Below are positions 9,032 to 18,144 of a stretch of 64,000 bases of DNA, one piece after another; the first letter of the stretch is position 1, and each line of letters opens with the position of its first letter. The DNA lies in NCBI RefSeq assembly GCF_900156425.1, contig NZ_FTNO01000001.1, positions 1,550,001-1,614,000 of the forward strand, written 5' to 3'. The notes under the pieces were generated by a model. That model searched no databases. It saw only the letters and a list, made by a program, of their open reading frames with translations, and was not told the DNA's origin. This DNA comes from Haladaptatus litoreus (GTDB lineage: Archaea > Halobacteriota > Halobacteria > Halobacteriales > Haladaptataceae). The position numbers and the translations under genes were made by a program.

Positions 9032-9967
9032 TTATAATTTTGAAATATTTATATTTGAACAACTTGACGAGATAGTATCTATTGTTGACTCAAGAATAGA
9101 GTAACCTCGTTCTCCAACCAACGAACGGATAAACAAGCGGTAAAACGGCCATTCGAACGGATACGCAACGATAGCTTGAGTCGCATAGTACAGTGCTCGG
9201 GGGCGGTTTCCGGCATCGTGTGCCATCTTCCCGAACTTACGATACTTCCATCCGGAAACAAACCGCCCCCCGTGCCGGTCGACGACAGCGTCATATTTTT
9301 TCAGCAATCGAGGATAAGCAATCGTTTTTGCAGTTTCGAAATTCCCGCTCATTTTGTTTGGAGAATCGATAGCATACTTGACAAGTGGTTCCTCTACGCA
9401 ACCGATTTTGAACTCCAGTGCAACACGAAGATACCACTCACGGTCTTCCCACAATGGAAACTGTTCTGAAAAGTTTCCAACTATCTCTAATGCGTGTTTA
9501 GAAACGATGACTCCTGACGGTGGACCGACAACGTTTCTACAAAGTAGTTTCTTTACTACGTCCCCATCTATATCCGTTTTCGCCACATTTCGGATGTTGC
9601 CATTTTCCCAGACCATGTATCGCCAACAGGTACATAATTCAACATCTCTGTTTTGTATTGCCGTAACCTGTTTTTCGAGTTTCGTCTTTAACCATTGGTC
9701 ATCATCGTCCAAGAACGCAACATATTTTCCATTCGCAGACCGGATTCCTTCATTTCGGGCGTGCGACAATCCACATGGATCACCATGATAGATATATCGT
9801 ACATTGTCAATTTCTGCGACCGCTTCGTTATATTTATCCGAATCATCAACGACTATGAGTTGGATATTTGAGTACGTCTGGTCAAGTACACTCTCAACTG
9901 CACGTATTACTCGTTTAGGTCGGTTATATGTCGCGATAACGACACTGACGAGAGGAATTTCAGGCAT
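9032..9967 (-). CDS. Family 2 glycosyltransferase
   Basis: A 311-aa GT-A fold transferase that moves a sugar from a nucleotide or dolichol donor. It has PLVSVVIATYNRPKRVIRA at the N-terminus, the nucleotide-binding VVDDSD, and a DxD-type FLDDDDQW at about 95-102. ATG 9967 is chosen over an upstream in-frame start at 10006, because it gives the normal distance to the first strand and overlaps the upstream sulfatase-like gene by only 8 nt, which suggests coupling. The C-terminal portion is helical without membrane segments. Base composition is markedly more A/T-rich than in the flanking genes, suggesting transfer. Confidence 0.87.
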   Translation of the reverse strand: MPEIPLVSVVIATYNRPKRVIRAVESVLDQTYSNIQLIVVDDSDKYNEAVAEIDNVRYIYHGDPCGLSHARNEGIRSANGKYVAFLDDDDQWLKTKLEKQVTAIQNRDVELCTCWRYMVWENGNIRNVAKTDIDGDVVKKLLCRNVVGPPSGVIVSKHALEIVGNFSEQFPLWEDREWYLRVALEFKIGCVEEPLVKYAIDSPNKMSGNFETAKTIAYPRLLKKYDAVVDRHGGRFVSGWKYRKFGKMAHDAGNRPRALYYATQAIVAYPFEWPFYRLFIRSLVGERGYSILESTIDTISSSCSNINISKL

Positions 9968-11276
9968 AACCAAGATCTTCGAGTCGTCCGAGAATCTCAT
10001 CGTCAAGATCTTGTTTCTCGTTATCTACCGATCGCTTATCACGTTCGACAAGCAAGGTTTCCAGTCGATCACGGGCACTGGAGTACGGTGATGTTCCAAA
10101 CTCTTCCCAGCCTTCGAATGTTTCGTAGCCGTAGAAATCCCCAGTAACAAGACCGCCTAATTCATCATCCATATGCGACAAATCATCAAAACCTTTGTTC
10201 TGTAATGCAAGATAATTTCGCTCACAAAGTCCGTGGTACTCAACTACGAATTCCCCATCATCCGTAATGCTAAGTAGGTCCCTTCCGCGAGAGTTTGTTT
10301 CTATACCTGCGGAGTGGAGAGTTGTTTGATAGACATCGCAGAGATTTACCGATTCGCTAATCTCGACATTGGAACCATTCCCAGTATATATCGATAGTGG
10401 GACATTTGTCAACTCTGGATGCAAGCCATACAGATGCCCCCAAGCATCATGCTCTCCAAGGAGTTCTCCGTGATCACCAACAGTTATGATGGTATCAAAA
10501 TCCGCGCGTAGACTGTCGAAAACCTGTCTATAGATGTGAGAAAGATATCGAACACTATCATCATATGCAGTTTTGATATCCTTCGGTGGGTCACTCGGAC
10601 GATCCATGCTCGCATACAGAGTATCGATATTTACGTCAACCGATTTGAAAGGCTTCGGAGGATCGTATGGAGCATGTGCCTCCATGAGATTGACAAAGAG
10701 AAATTCTTTCTCGCCAAACTCCGCGTTTTGAATCAAGTCAAGTGCCATCTCTGCACCTCCGGAGACGACTTTACTGCCAATACCCATATCACGAAGTTTC
10801 AATTTGACACCATGTTTAACCGAAGGTAACGTTCGATAGTCGCCAAAGACACATCGCTTTAGTGCGATAGCAAAGCGTTCATATCCCATGTCTCGACTTT
10901 CCGCAATGAATTTCTCCCAATCAAACATCCCCTCTTCGAGGCCTTCAAGGCGGAAATTACCTTTGAAATCATCGAATCCTCGGTGAGCTTCGAACGCTGG
11001 AGAAATATTCGGATTCGCACTGAACGCTCGCGTTGTGTAATCGTTGTTTGATAATGTCTCCGCAAGTAATGGTTCCTCACAGTCAAAGCTCTGTGAACCT
11101 GCATGAATTCCAACCTCACTCGCGTATTTACCCGTAAACAGGGATGCGTGTGCGGGAACTGTCCAGTGACTCGTACTCCACGCATTCTCGTATCTGCGAC
11201 CAGGAAGCCAATCGAAATGTTCGTCGAATTTGTCTTTACGCAGTGTATCTAAAACGATGAGTGCAATGTTTGTCAT
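9960..11276 (-). CDS. Sulfatase-like alkaline-phosphatase-superfamily hydrolase
   Basis: A 438-aa protein of the sulfatase/alkaline phosphatase fold. Metal-site motifs are visible: NIALIVLDTLRKD at the start, HWTVPAHASLFTGKYASEVG (about 37-56) and VGDHGELLGEHDAWGH later. The usual Cys/Ser of a formylglycine sulfatase (CxPSR) is absent. The nucleophile region reads TVPAHAS, so a phosphotransferase or phosphodiesterase role is at least as likely as sulfate hydrolysis. Sulfated or phosphate-linked sugars occur on haloarchaeal S-layer glycans, so a decorating or trimming role in this cluster is plausible. It overlaps the next gene by 8 nt and is low in GC. Confidence 0.8.
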   Translation of the reverse strand: MTNIALIVLDTLRKDKFDEHFDWLPGRRYENAWSTSHWTVPAHASLFTGKYASEVGIHAGSQSFDCEEPLLAETLSNNDYTTRAFSANPNISPAFEAHRGFDDFKGNFRLEGLEEGMFDWEKFIAESRDMGYERFAIALKRCVFGDYRTLPSVKHGVKLKLRDMGIGSKVVSGGAEMALDLIQNAEFGEKEFLFVNLMEAHAPYDPPKPFKSVDVNIDTLYASMDRPSDPPKDIKTAYDDSVRYLSHIYRQVFDSLRADFDTIITVGDHGELLGEHDAWGHLYGLHPELTNVPLSIYTGNGSNVEISESVNLCDVYQTTLHSAGIETNSRGRDLLSITDDGEFVVEYHGLCERNYLALQNKGFDDLSHMDDELGGLVTGDFYGYETFEGWEEFGTSPYSSARDRLETLLVERDKRSVDNEKQDLDDEILGRLEDLGYA

Positions 11277-11279
11277 TAT

Positions 11280-11957
11280 TTATTTCCGGTAACGAATGGC
11301 GTCTACGGATTCCCAGATTCCTTTCCGCCACAGCCAATCATTTATTCGGCCTATCGTTGTATCTGGTATAATAACGTTTTCGTATCGAGTGGGGAACTCC
11401 GTTCGCAGTTTAGATTCCATTTCGCAGTCAATAGTCGCTCGTGGCAGTTTGGGATGTACCATCCGAACGCTGTCGCTGTACCGACAGTCTCCGTCGGCAT
11501 CACGCTCCATTCGCCAACCAAATTCTGTATCGTCACGCCATCCAGCGTAGTCGCTGTTGAAGCCATCTACTGCCAGCGCTGTATCCCGTTTGAATGATAA
11601 GTTACAACCGACGTACTTTCGAACGCCGCCGTACGTTCGACCTCCTCCGACTCCTCCTTCGAGGCAAACGAGGTTCGGATGCGAGTCGAACTCGGCTAGG
11701 ACGTTCGAGAGCCATTCCTTCTCGGGGCGGCAGTCATCGTCGGTTAGTGCGACGATGTCAGAATTTGCGGCCTCTATCCCCGCATTTCTCGCCTCACATA
11801 TGTCGAGATTCGCGTCGTTTACGACGATAGCTTCAAAGCTATTGATGTTCTGTAATTCGAGATGCGAAATGACTTCTTCGTGACTGTTCGACGGTATCGT
11901 TGGAATCACGACCGAGAGCTTCGGTTGTGACGCGGTGATAACGCGCTCTATTGTCAT
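11280..11957 (-). CDS. Family 2 glycosyltransferase, short form
   Basis: A 225-aa GT-A protein. The start carries LSVVIPTIPSNSHEEVI and VVNDANLDICEARNAGIEAA. The metal-binding region reads IVALTDDDCRPEKEWL, and GWRDDTEFGWRMERDAD supplies the ED-type acidic residues seen downstream in the family. It is shorter than typical (about 280-330 aa), but both key acidic sites are present, so it may be functional. It lies 3 nt downstream of the GT4 gene and 3 nt upstream of the sulfatase-like gene, all on the same strand, which indicates one operon. Substrate unknown. Confidence 0.8.
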   Translation of the reverse strand: MTIERVITASQPKLSVVIPTIPSNSHEEVISHLELQNINSFEAIVVNDANLDICEARNAGIEAANSDIVALTDDDCRPEKEWLSNVLAEFDSHPNLVCLEGGVGGGRTYGGVRKYVGCNLSFKRDTALAVDGFNSDYAGWRDDTEFGWRMERDADGDCRYSDSVRMVHPKLPRATIDCEMESKLRTEFPTRYENVIIPDTTIGRINDWLWRKGIWESVDAIRYRK

Positions 11958-11960
11958 CCG

Positions 11961-13115
11961 TTAGTCCTCCAGAGGCATTCGTTTGACAACACTCCGTAAT
12001 CCGTGCTGAAACGCTTCATATCGGTATTTTTCGGCGTGCTCCTGAATCACGTCGCAATTGTACGTACTCGGGTCGAAGCTTCGAACCGTATCACGAATCG
12101 ATTCCACGTTCGGTTCAAACAGTTCGCCGCTCACACCCTCCTCAACTTGGTACTTCGTGAACCCCTCGTTCACGCCGAGGAGTGGCTTTCCGGCCATCAA
12201 TGCTTCCGCACCGACGAGGCCGAAGTCCTCCTGCACTGGTGCGTAAATCACACCGGTCGAACGAGCGACCAGCGATTCAATATCGCCTACGAACCCTCGG
12301 ACTTCGATGTTGTCGTGACCTCGTGCAATCCGTTCGAGTTTTTCCTTATCGGCACCATCTCCAGCAATGACGAGTCGCTCGTCCAGTTCCGTAAACGCCT
12401 CCGCGAGCAGTGGCATTCGTTTTTCGGGCGCGAGTCGTGACCACGTGATAAAGTAGCCATTGTCGCCATCGTTGCGCCAGCCGCCGGTTACCGGGGGGTA
12501 GATGACCTCCGCGTCGCGATGATAATATCGGCGAATACGGTCGCGGATGAGTTCACTATTGGCGACGAACGTATCGACGTAGTCGTTCGCTTCCTTGTCC
12601 AACGCGCGCCACCACTTCGCGTATGTCTTCAGCGCGAACCGAACGCCGGGATAGTCGAACGAACTCATCCGGTCACGATAGAGGTCGTACAGCCATCGCG
12701 GCGGACTGTGTGGATAGTGGATAATCGTCTGATCAACGGTCGGAACGTAGTGTTTGGACAGCGGGGCGCTCTCCAGAATCACATCGTATCGCGTGAGGTC
12801 GGGATGCGCATCGGTCATGTCCATCGCCACGGACAGCGTTTCAAACGGGTTCGAACCTTCGTTTTTCCATGCGAGGAGATGTTTCGACAGACCACGTGCG
12901 TACTTTTTTTGCTTGATTGGGATGACACGTACGTCGTCCGGAATCTCCGTTCCGGGATAGACGTACATCGTATAAATCGGCGCGTCGAGTGTCCGAGCAG
13001 CTTCGATGGCGAACTTTTCCCCGCCACCGATCTGTGGGAATCGGTCGTGGAGAATGGCGACGGAGGGAGAGGTATCGGACTCTGAATCGTGCGAACCCGA
13101 ATCCGTCTCGCTCAT
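11961..13115 (-). CDS. Family 4 glycosyltransferase
   Basis: A 384-aa GT-B fold retaining transferase. The N-terminal domain opens with VAILHDRFPQIGGGEKFA, the acceptor-side glycine loop. The C-terminal domain has the linker motif WSRLAPEKRMPLLAEAF and the nucleotide-sugar-binding EDFGLVGAEALMAGKPLLG (an EX7E-type site). It overlaps the upstream family 2 gene by 4 nt (ATG 13115 against a stop at 13112). It is part of the glycan assembly operon and probably acts on dolichol-linked sugar on the cytosolic side; the specific sugar is not predictable. Confidence 0.88.
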   Translation of the reverse strand: MSETDSGSHDSESDTSPSVAILHDRFPQIGGGEKFAIEAARTLDAPIYTMYVYPGTEIPDDVRVIPIKQKKYARGLSKHLLAWKNEGSNPFETLSVAMDMTDAHPDLTRYDVILESAPLSKHYVPTVDQTIIHYPHSPPRWLYDLYRDRMSSFDYPGVRFALKTYAKWWRALDKEANDYVDTFVANSELIRDRIRRYYHRDAEVIYPPVTGGWRNDGDNGYFITWSRLAPEKRMPLLAEAFTELDERLVIAGDGADKEKLERIARGHDNIEVRGFVGDIESLVARSTGVIYAPVQEDFGLVGAEALMAGKPLLGVNEGFTKYQVEEGVSGELFEPNVESIRDTVRSFDPSTYNCDVIQEHAEKYRYEAFQHGLRSVVKRMPLED

Positions 13116-14254
13116 TCGAACGCCTCCCGCAGTTCCTCATCAATCTCCCACGTTCCGTCGCCCTCACCACGCAGTAGTTCCAAACTCGCACGGAACAGCG
13201 ACACCTGCGCGTCGAAAATCGCGTACAGCGGTTGCAGCGGTCCGAGTCGGTCGTTTCCGCCCAATCGAACGAAGGCCGCCAGCGCGCCGGGGACGGCCAA
13301 TCCGAACGGCCCCGTCGCAACCAGCGCAGCACCGGTCAGCAATCCAATTCCCAGCGCGACCAACCACGGAGAGACGATCATGAACCACCAGTTGAACGGA
13401 AGCACGAATCCGCCGTAGTTGCCATACTTTCCGAGGGCGTCACGGTGCTGGAACAGCAGTCGAATCAGACCCATTCCGCGCCGGTCTTTCTGCAATCTAC
13501 GCTTTTTGAAATCGGAGTGTGAGGCCTCGCTGTACCGAATCTCTGGGTCGAAGACGACGCGCTTTCCGTTTCGGCGAATCTTCAACGCGAGTTCGGTGTC
13601 GTCCGCCAGCGAGTTCGGGTCGAGGGGAACGATGGCATCGTTTTCGAACGCCGAAAACGGCCCGTGGAAGATGAGCGTCGAATCGAGATGGGATTCGAGC
13701 GTCTGGACGTGCGCCTGCACGCCGCGGTAGCCTTCCTCGACTTCGCTCCCGCCGAGAACGTCCGCGTTCTGTCCGGTAACTGCCGCGACCTCGGGGTCGG
13801 CAAGATTCGCTGCGGCAACGCGGAGGGCGTCGTTTGCGACGAACGAATCGCAGTCGGTCTTCACGACCATTTCGTGTTTCGCGGCGGCGTATGCGTCGTT
13901 GAGCGCCGGGGCGAGGCCGCGGCGCTCTTTCTCCTTGATGAGATTCAGCGAGGGAGCCTCGTGGTCGGCGAGGTACTCACGAATCAGGTCGGGCGTCTCG
14001 TCGTCGCTCGAATCGACGACCACGAGTTCGACTTTCTCCATGGGGTAGTCGAGTTCGAAAAGGTCGTCCAGTTTTTTCTGGATAATGTCTGCCTCGTTGT
14101 ACGTCGGCAGAATGATACTGACAGTTGGCTCCGTCGCTTGTTTTTCTGCGGGCGACCCGTCAGGACGAATCAGCCCGTACAGCGCGAGAAAGGCGAGATA
14201 GGGGATTGCGGCGACCGCGACGACGACCGCGGCAGCCTTCGCAAGCCGGTTCAT
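13112..14254 (-). CDS. Membrane-anchored family 2 glycosyltransferase
   Basis: A 380-aa protein with an N-terminal membrane helix (residues about 5-30), a GT2 domain and one or two C-terminal helices (WLVALGIGLLTGAALVA). The GT2 core shows VSIILPTYNEADIIQKKL, VVDSSDDETPD, VVKTDCDSFV (DxD), DDTELALKIRRNGKRV and a QKDRRGMG motif in place of the processive QxxRW. This layout resembles membrane transferases that extend dolichol-linked glycans. It is the promoter-proximal gene of the leftward glycosylation operon and is divergent from aglJ, with about 105 nt between them. Confidence 0.87.
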   Translation of the reverse strand: MNRLAKAAAVVVAVAAIPYLAFLALYGLIRPDGSPAEKQATEPTVSIILPTYNEADIIQKKLDDLFELDYPMEKVELVVVDSSDDETPDLIREYLADHEAPSLNLIKEKERRGLAPALNDAYAAAKHEMVVKTDCDSFVANDALRVAAANLADPEVAAVTGQNADVLGGSEVEEGYRGVQAHVQTLESHLDSTLIFHGPFSAFENDAIVPLDPNSLADDTELALKIRRNGKRVVFDPEIRYSEASHSDFKKRRLQKDRRGMGLIRLLFQHRDALGKYGNYGGFVLPFNWWFMIVSPWLVALGIGLLTGAALVATGPFGLAVPGALAAFVRLGGNDRLGPLQPLYAIFDAQVSLFRASLELLRGEGDGTWEIDEELREAFE

Positions 14255-14359
14255 ATTCGGTGGTTGGGCGGTTTGTTTTAAACATCTATGGATTGTCCCG
14301 GTCGGAAATCCGAGAGGAAAAGGTTGGGCTTTTAGCCCCCGGTGTCTATCTCCCCGACA

Positions 14360-15271
14360 ATGCCCGACTCCGAGGACGTGTGCGTGCTCATCCCGACGCT
14401 GAACGAAGCCGAAACTATCGGTGAGGTTATCGACGGGTTTCAGGAGCAGGGCTTTTCGAACGTTCTCGTCGTAGACGGTAACTCCGACGACGAGACGCAG
14501 GAAATCGCGCGGAACCGCGACGCTCGTGTCATCGTACAGTCAGGGGTCGGAAAGGGCCAGGCGGTCCGTGAAGGCATCGAGAACGTCGAAACCGAGTATT
14601 TCCTGATGTTAGACGGCGACGGGACGTACAACCCGGATGATGCCGACGTGATGCTTAAACCGTTAGACGATGGCTACGAACACGTCATCGGGAACCGATT
14701 CGCCAACATGGAAAACGGGTCGATGACTAAACTGAATCGGTTCGGCAACCGAATCATCAATCAGGCGTTTTCGGTCATTCACGGCCGGGATTTCGGCGAC
14801 ATTCTCAGCGGCTATCGAGCTTTCTCCCGAAAGTCAGCGGAGCGCGCCTATCTCACGTCCGACGGGTTCGGTGTCGAAACCGAACTGGCCGTCGAATGCG
14901 TAAAACACAGCGTTCCGACGACAGTGGTTCCGATTACCTACGAAGAGCGCCCCGACGAATCGGAGACAAACCTCCACCCAATCTGGGACGGCGGGGACAT
15001 TATCATGACGCTCTATCAGTTGGCCAAGACGAACAACCCGCTCTTCTATTTCGGAAGCGTGGGAATGTTGAGCGGCCTTATGGGGGTCATCATCGGCATC
15101 TACGTCGGCGTGGAGTGGTTCATTCCGCCGCGCGTCTCGCACGAAGTCCTCGCCGTCGTCTCCGGAGTCGCCATCATTTTCGGCGTACAACTGCTCATGT
15201 TCGGCGTGCTGTCGGATATGATAGTCACGCTTCACCGAGAACAGATGCGGCGGATGGACGAACGGCGATAA
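14360..15271 (+). CDS. aglJ: Dolichyl-phosphate hexosyltransferase AglJ
   Basis: AglJ adds the first sugar to dolichol phosphate in haloarchaeal N-glycosylation. The protein (303 aa) starts at ATG 14360 (MPDSEDVCVLIPTLNEAETI), in preference to GTG 14342, because the start then matches known AglJ proteins. It shows the DPM1-like DGDGTYNPDDADVM metal site, FGDILSGYRAFSRKS and DGFGVETELAVE. Two C-terminal membrane helices follow (about residues 230-255 and 265-290). It is transcribed away from the other glycosyltransferase genes. A perfect hairpin overlaps its stop codon. Confidence 0.92.
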   Translation: MPDSEDVCVLIPTLNEAETIGEVIDGFQEQGFSNVLVVDGNSDDETQEIARNRDARVIVQSGVGKGQAVREGIENVETEYFLMLDGDGTYNPDDADVMLKPLDDGYEHVIGNRFANMENGSMTKLNRFGNRIINQAFSVIHGRDFGDILSGYRAFSRKSAERAYLTSDGFGVETELAVECVKHSVPTTVVPITYEERPDESETNLHPIWDGGDIIMTLYQLAKTNNPLFYFGSVGMLSGLMGVIIGIYVGVEWFIPPRVSHEVLAVVSGVAIIFGVQLLMFGVLSDMIVTLHREQMRRMDERR

Positions 15272-15282
15272 AATCGCCGTTC
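15260..15282 (+). terminator. Hairpin overlapping the aglJ stop
   Basis: A perfect 10-bp stem, GAACGGCGAT pairing with ATCGCCGTTC, has a 3-nt AAA loop and spans the TAA stop of aglJ. T-rich runs follow (15283-15318). It sits between convergent genes, so a bidirectional terminator role is likely. Confidence 0.5.
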
Positions 15283-15325
15283 TCGTTTCCGATTTCTTGT
15301 TTTCTCTTTCCCGTTTTTCGCGGTG

Positions 15326-15976
15326 TCAGGCAATATCCCGACTGGTGTCGATAGCGACCGATTCGGTGAGTTCGAGTTTGATGGTTTCCGGGAGTGCACG
15401 CCCGCCGCGGAACTTCGGCACCGCCAACCGGTTTTCGACCCTATCTCCGGAAATCTCGGTGCGCAGTTGGAACACCACATCGACGGCGTGTTCCGTGATG
15501 TCGCGCTGGTCGGGGACGCTCCGGCCGTCGAGGCAGTGAAGCACAGCGAGGCTGTCGGTGCCGCGAACGTGACTCTGCAGGTCGTGCAGGAAGTTCCGGT
15601 ATCTGGTCGGGTCTTCGCGTTCGAGCAGGTCAACCGGGTCTACGACGAGCGTCGAATCGCTCGGCAGTCGCTGAAACAGTCGCCGGGCGTGGTCGAGCGG
15701 CGCATCGCCGGGTATGTAGCGAACTTCAGGTGTCCGTCTGTCGGATGCGCGCCGAAACTCCGCGCTCACGGATTCCTCGGTGCGGTCGGTCGTGAGATAG
15801 AGCGTGGGGCGACTCGACGTGAACTCCGACAGGAGGAGTTCGGCTTGGCTCGCGGGGGGTGCACAGAGAGCGACGCTGCTCCCCGGTGGCAGTCCCCCCT
15901 CAAGTTTCCGGCCGAGAACCGGAACGCCGGTCGAAAGTCGCTCTCCCATAAATACGACAACTCCGACAGCGTTCAT
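15326..15976 (-). CDS. RecA/RAD55-like HTR-type protein with degenerate P-loop
   Basis: A 216-aa protein starting at ATG 15976 (MNAVGVVVFMGERLSTGV). It has the KaiC/RAD55-like core seen in haloarchaeal HTR-like proteins: LGRKLEGGLPPGSSVALC, then LYLTTDRTEESV and a Walker B-like STLVVDPVDLLE. The Walker A position reads APPASQAELLL, without the GKT/S residues, so ATP hydrolysis is doubtful. The start overlaps the stop of the MinD-like gene by ATGA. Because of an upstream frameshift, the naive open frame reads through as a 430-residue fusion; I treat this as a separate gene. Confidence 0.8.
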   Translation of the reverse strand: MNAVGVVVFMGERLSTGVPVLGRKLEGGLPPGSSVALCAPPASQAELLLSEFTSSRPTLYLTTDRTEESVSAEFRRASDRRTPEVRYIPGDAPLDHARRLFQRLPSDSTLVVDPVDLLEREDPTRYRNFLHDLQSHVRGTDSLAVLHCLDGRSVPDQRDITEHAVDVVFQLRTEISGDRVENRLAVPKFRGGRALPETIKLELTESVAIDTSRDIA

Positions 15977-16618
15977 AAGTGTTTGGACAGGATAGCCGAC
16001 GCGAGAGCATCGTATGCCCGAGCGACGGATTCGTCGGGAAGGACGGGCGGGGCAACGTCGGGAATCGTCGCCAAGACCGGGCTGTCGAGCAGTTGCTCGA
16101 TGCCGGGCGGCGGCCGTTCCGTTTGGGTCACGACACACCCCACGGTGGGCGTGTTCAGCGCGCGCCATCGCCGCGGTTTTGGCCGTATCGCGGAGACAGG
16201 CGGGGTCTGTCGTCGTCACCAGCAGAGCTTGGTCTGCGGCGCGGAGTGGCGTGACGGCGTCCGGCCCTGCCCCGGCGGGACAGTCCACGAGGACGTGGTC
16301 TGCACCGTTTTCGAGTCGAGAGAGTGCGGCAGGGAGATGAATCCCTCGGCTTCCGGATTGCGGAGCAGGAACCACTCTAACTCCGGAAAGTCCGGATGGT
16401 TCGGGTGGTGGGTGTGAAACGTCCTCGATACTGCCGCCGTTTGCGACCGCCGCGAGTCCCGGTTCGCCGTCTACTTCGGCGAGCAGGTGGAGATTCGGCA
16501 TGTCGAGGTCGGTGTCAACCGCGAGCACCAACCGGCGAGTTCTGCCGAGTGCACCCGCAAGACCGAACGTCGTCGTCGTTTTTCCACAGCCTCCCTTTCC
16601 CCCTGCGATGGCGAGCAT
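15973..16618 (-). pseudogene. MinD/ParA-like ATPase, frameshifted at a GC dinucleotide run
   Basis: The N-terminal two thirds are a normal MinD-family ATPase: deviant Walker [18 protein letters not shown] at about 5-21, [14 protein letters not shown], and VLVDCPAGAGPDAVTPLRAA as switch II. After AKTAAMARA the reading frame turns into Arg-rich nonsense. In the other frame the expected C-terminus continues (LNTPTVGCVVTQTERPPPG, later LATIPDVAPPVLPDES and SAILSKHL) to TGA 15973-15975, overlapping the next gene. The span of 646 nt is 2 nt short of a whole frame. The break lies at the alternating GC run 16158-16166, so slippage or a sequencing error is the simplest cause. Intact, it would be about 215 residues. 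Confidence 0.8.
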
Positions 16619-16699
16619 ACCGTGATTGGTTCCGTCATCCGATTTAAAATTCGGGGCGACCCGTGGCTTTCAAGACTGGTGGTGACGCCTGTTCAAACG

Positions 16700-17611
16700 A
16701 TGCGGGACGACCACCTCATTGATACGAAACAACTCGCGCGCGAGGACATCGAAGCCGTCCTCGACCGCGCCGCCGAAATCGACGCCGACCCGTCGGCGTT
16801 CGCCGACCGACACGCGGGGAAACTGCTCGGCCTGCTGTTTTACGAACCGAGCACTCGCACGAAGATGAGCTTCGAAACCGCCATCAAGCGCCTCGGCGGA
16901 GACATCGTCGATATGGGTTCCGTCGAATCGTCCAGCGTGAAGAAGGGAGAAACCCTCGCCGACACGACGCGCGTCATCGAGGGCTACGCCGACGCGCTCG
17001 TGCTTCGCCACCCGAGTCAGGGCGCGGCGAAGATGGTGGGTGACTTCGTGGACGTTCCCCTGCTCAACGCGGGCGACGGCGCGGGCCATCATCCGACGCA
17101 GACCTTGCTCGACCTCTATACGATTCGGGAAAACGCCGGACTGGACGACATCACCATCGGCATCATGGGCGATTTGAAGTACGGACGGACGGTTCACTCC
17201 CTCGCGCACGCGCTGACGAACTTCGACGTTCGTCAGCACTTCATCAGTCCCGGCAGTCTGCAACTCCCACGGAGCGTCCGGTACGACCTGCACGAAGCGG
17301 GTGCGAGCGTTCGCGAGCACACCGACATCGAGGACGTGCTTCCGAATTTGGACGTGCTCTACGTGACGCGCATTCAGCGCGAACGCTTCCCCGACGAGAA
17401 CGAATACCGGGAGATTGCTGGCGAATACCGTATCGACATGGAGACACTCGAAAATGCGACGGACGATTTGACCATCATGCACCCGCTTCCCCGCGTCGAT
17501 GAAATCGCACCGGAGGTGGACGACACGGAGTACGCGACCTACTTCGAACAGGCGCACAACGGCGTTCCGGTGCGGATGGCGATTTTGGATTCACTGCTGG
17601 AGGAACAATGA
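16700..17611 (+). CDS. pyrB: Aspartate carbamoyltransferase catalytic subunit
   Basis: PyrB condenses carbamoyl phosphate with aspartate in the second step of pyrimidine synthesis. The protein (303 aa) starts at ATG 16700, [16 protein letters not shown]. The open frame extends further upstream, but that part is Arg-rich and antisense to the MinD gene. The carbamoyl-phosphate site STRTKMSFE is at residues 51-59, and [14 protein letters not shown] and [10 protein letters not shown] are also present. The gene overlaps pyrI by ATGA (17608-17611), so the two subunits are translationally coupled. Confidence 0.97.
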   Translation: MRDDHLIDTKQLAREDIEAVLDRAAEIDADPSAFADRHAGKLLGLLFYEPSTRTKMSFETAIKRLGGDIVDMGSVESSSVKKGETLADTTRVIEGYADALVLRHPSQGAAKMVGDFVDVPLLNAGDGAGHHPTQTLLDLYTIRENAGLDDITIGIMGDLKYGRTVHSLAHALTNFDVRQHFISPGSLQLPRSVRYDLHEAGASVREHTDIEDVLPNLDVLYVTRIQRERFPDENEYREIAGEYRIDMETLENATDDLTIMHPLPRVDEIAPEVDDTEYATYFEQAHNGVPVRMAILDSLLEEQ

Positions 17612-18069
17612 GCGACCACGAACTTCGCGTCAGTAAGATTCGAAACGGCACCGTAATCGACCACATCCGCGCCGGACAGGCGCTGAACGTCCTCGCCATC
17701 CTCGGCATCGACGGCACCGACGGTGAGGCAGTAAGCGTCGGAATGAATGTCCCCAGCGACCGAATGGGGCAGAAAGACATCGTAAAAGTGGAGGGCAAAG
17801 AGTTGAGCCAGAACGAGGTGGACGTGCTGTCGCTCATCGCTCCCGACGCGAGCATCAACATTATCCGCGAGTACGAAGTGGCAGAAAAACATCGGTTAGT
17901 GCGTCCCGAGGAAGTCGTCGGTATTCTCTCCTGTCCAAACAGCAACTGTATCACGACGAAAGACGAACCAGTCGAGTCGAAATTCGAGGTGCTTGCGGAC
18001 GGCGTCCGATGCGAATACTGCGACACCATCATCCGAACCGACCTCGCCGCACATATCAGCGTCAAGTGA
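17608..18069 (+). CDS. pyrI: Aspartate carbamoyltransferase regulatory subunit
   Basis: PyrI binds nucleotide effectors (CTP, ATP) and assembles with PyrB into the allosteric holoenzyme. The 153-aa protein has the N-terminal allosteric domain ([20 protein letters not shown]) and the C-terminal zinc domain with SCPNSNCI and [10 protein letters not shown] supplying four cysteines. The length is normal. It follows pyrB with a 4-nt overlap, and a 75-nt gap then leads to a secreted-protein gene. Confidence 0.97.
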   Translation: MSDHELRVSKIRNGTVIDHIRAGQALNVLAILGIDGTDGEAVSVGMNVPSDRMGQKDIVKVEGKELSQNEVDVLSLIAPDASINIIREYEVAEKHRLVRPEEVVGILSCPNSNCITTKDEPVESKFEVLADGVRCEYCDTIIRTDLAAHISVK

Positions 18070-18144
18070 TAAACGGCGGCTTAACCCGCCAAACTGGCCA
18101 AAACGGTCGGTTTAGTTTATGCCGTCCCTCGGACTCGTGGAGGT

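Noticed and set aside
15326-16618. 430-aa MinD-RecA fusion protein on the minus strand
   Set aside because: The join is created by a frameshift. The middle is Arg-rich nonsense, and both genes have natural ends that overlap by ATGA.
16487-16699. 71-residue N-terminal extension of PyrB
   Set aside because: It is antisense to the MinD-like gene, lacks family similarity, and ATG 16700 gives the normal PyrB length.
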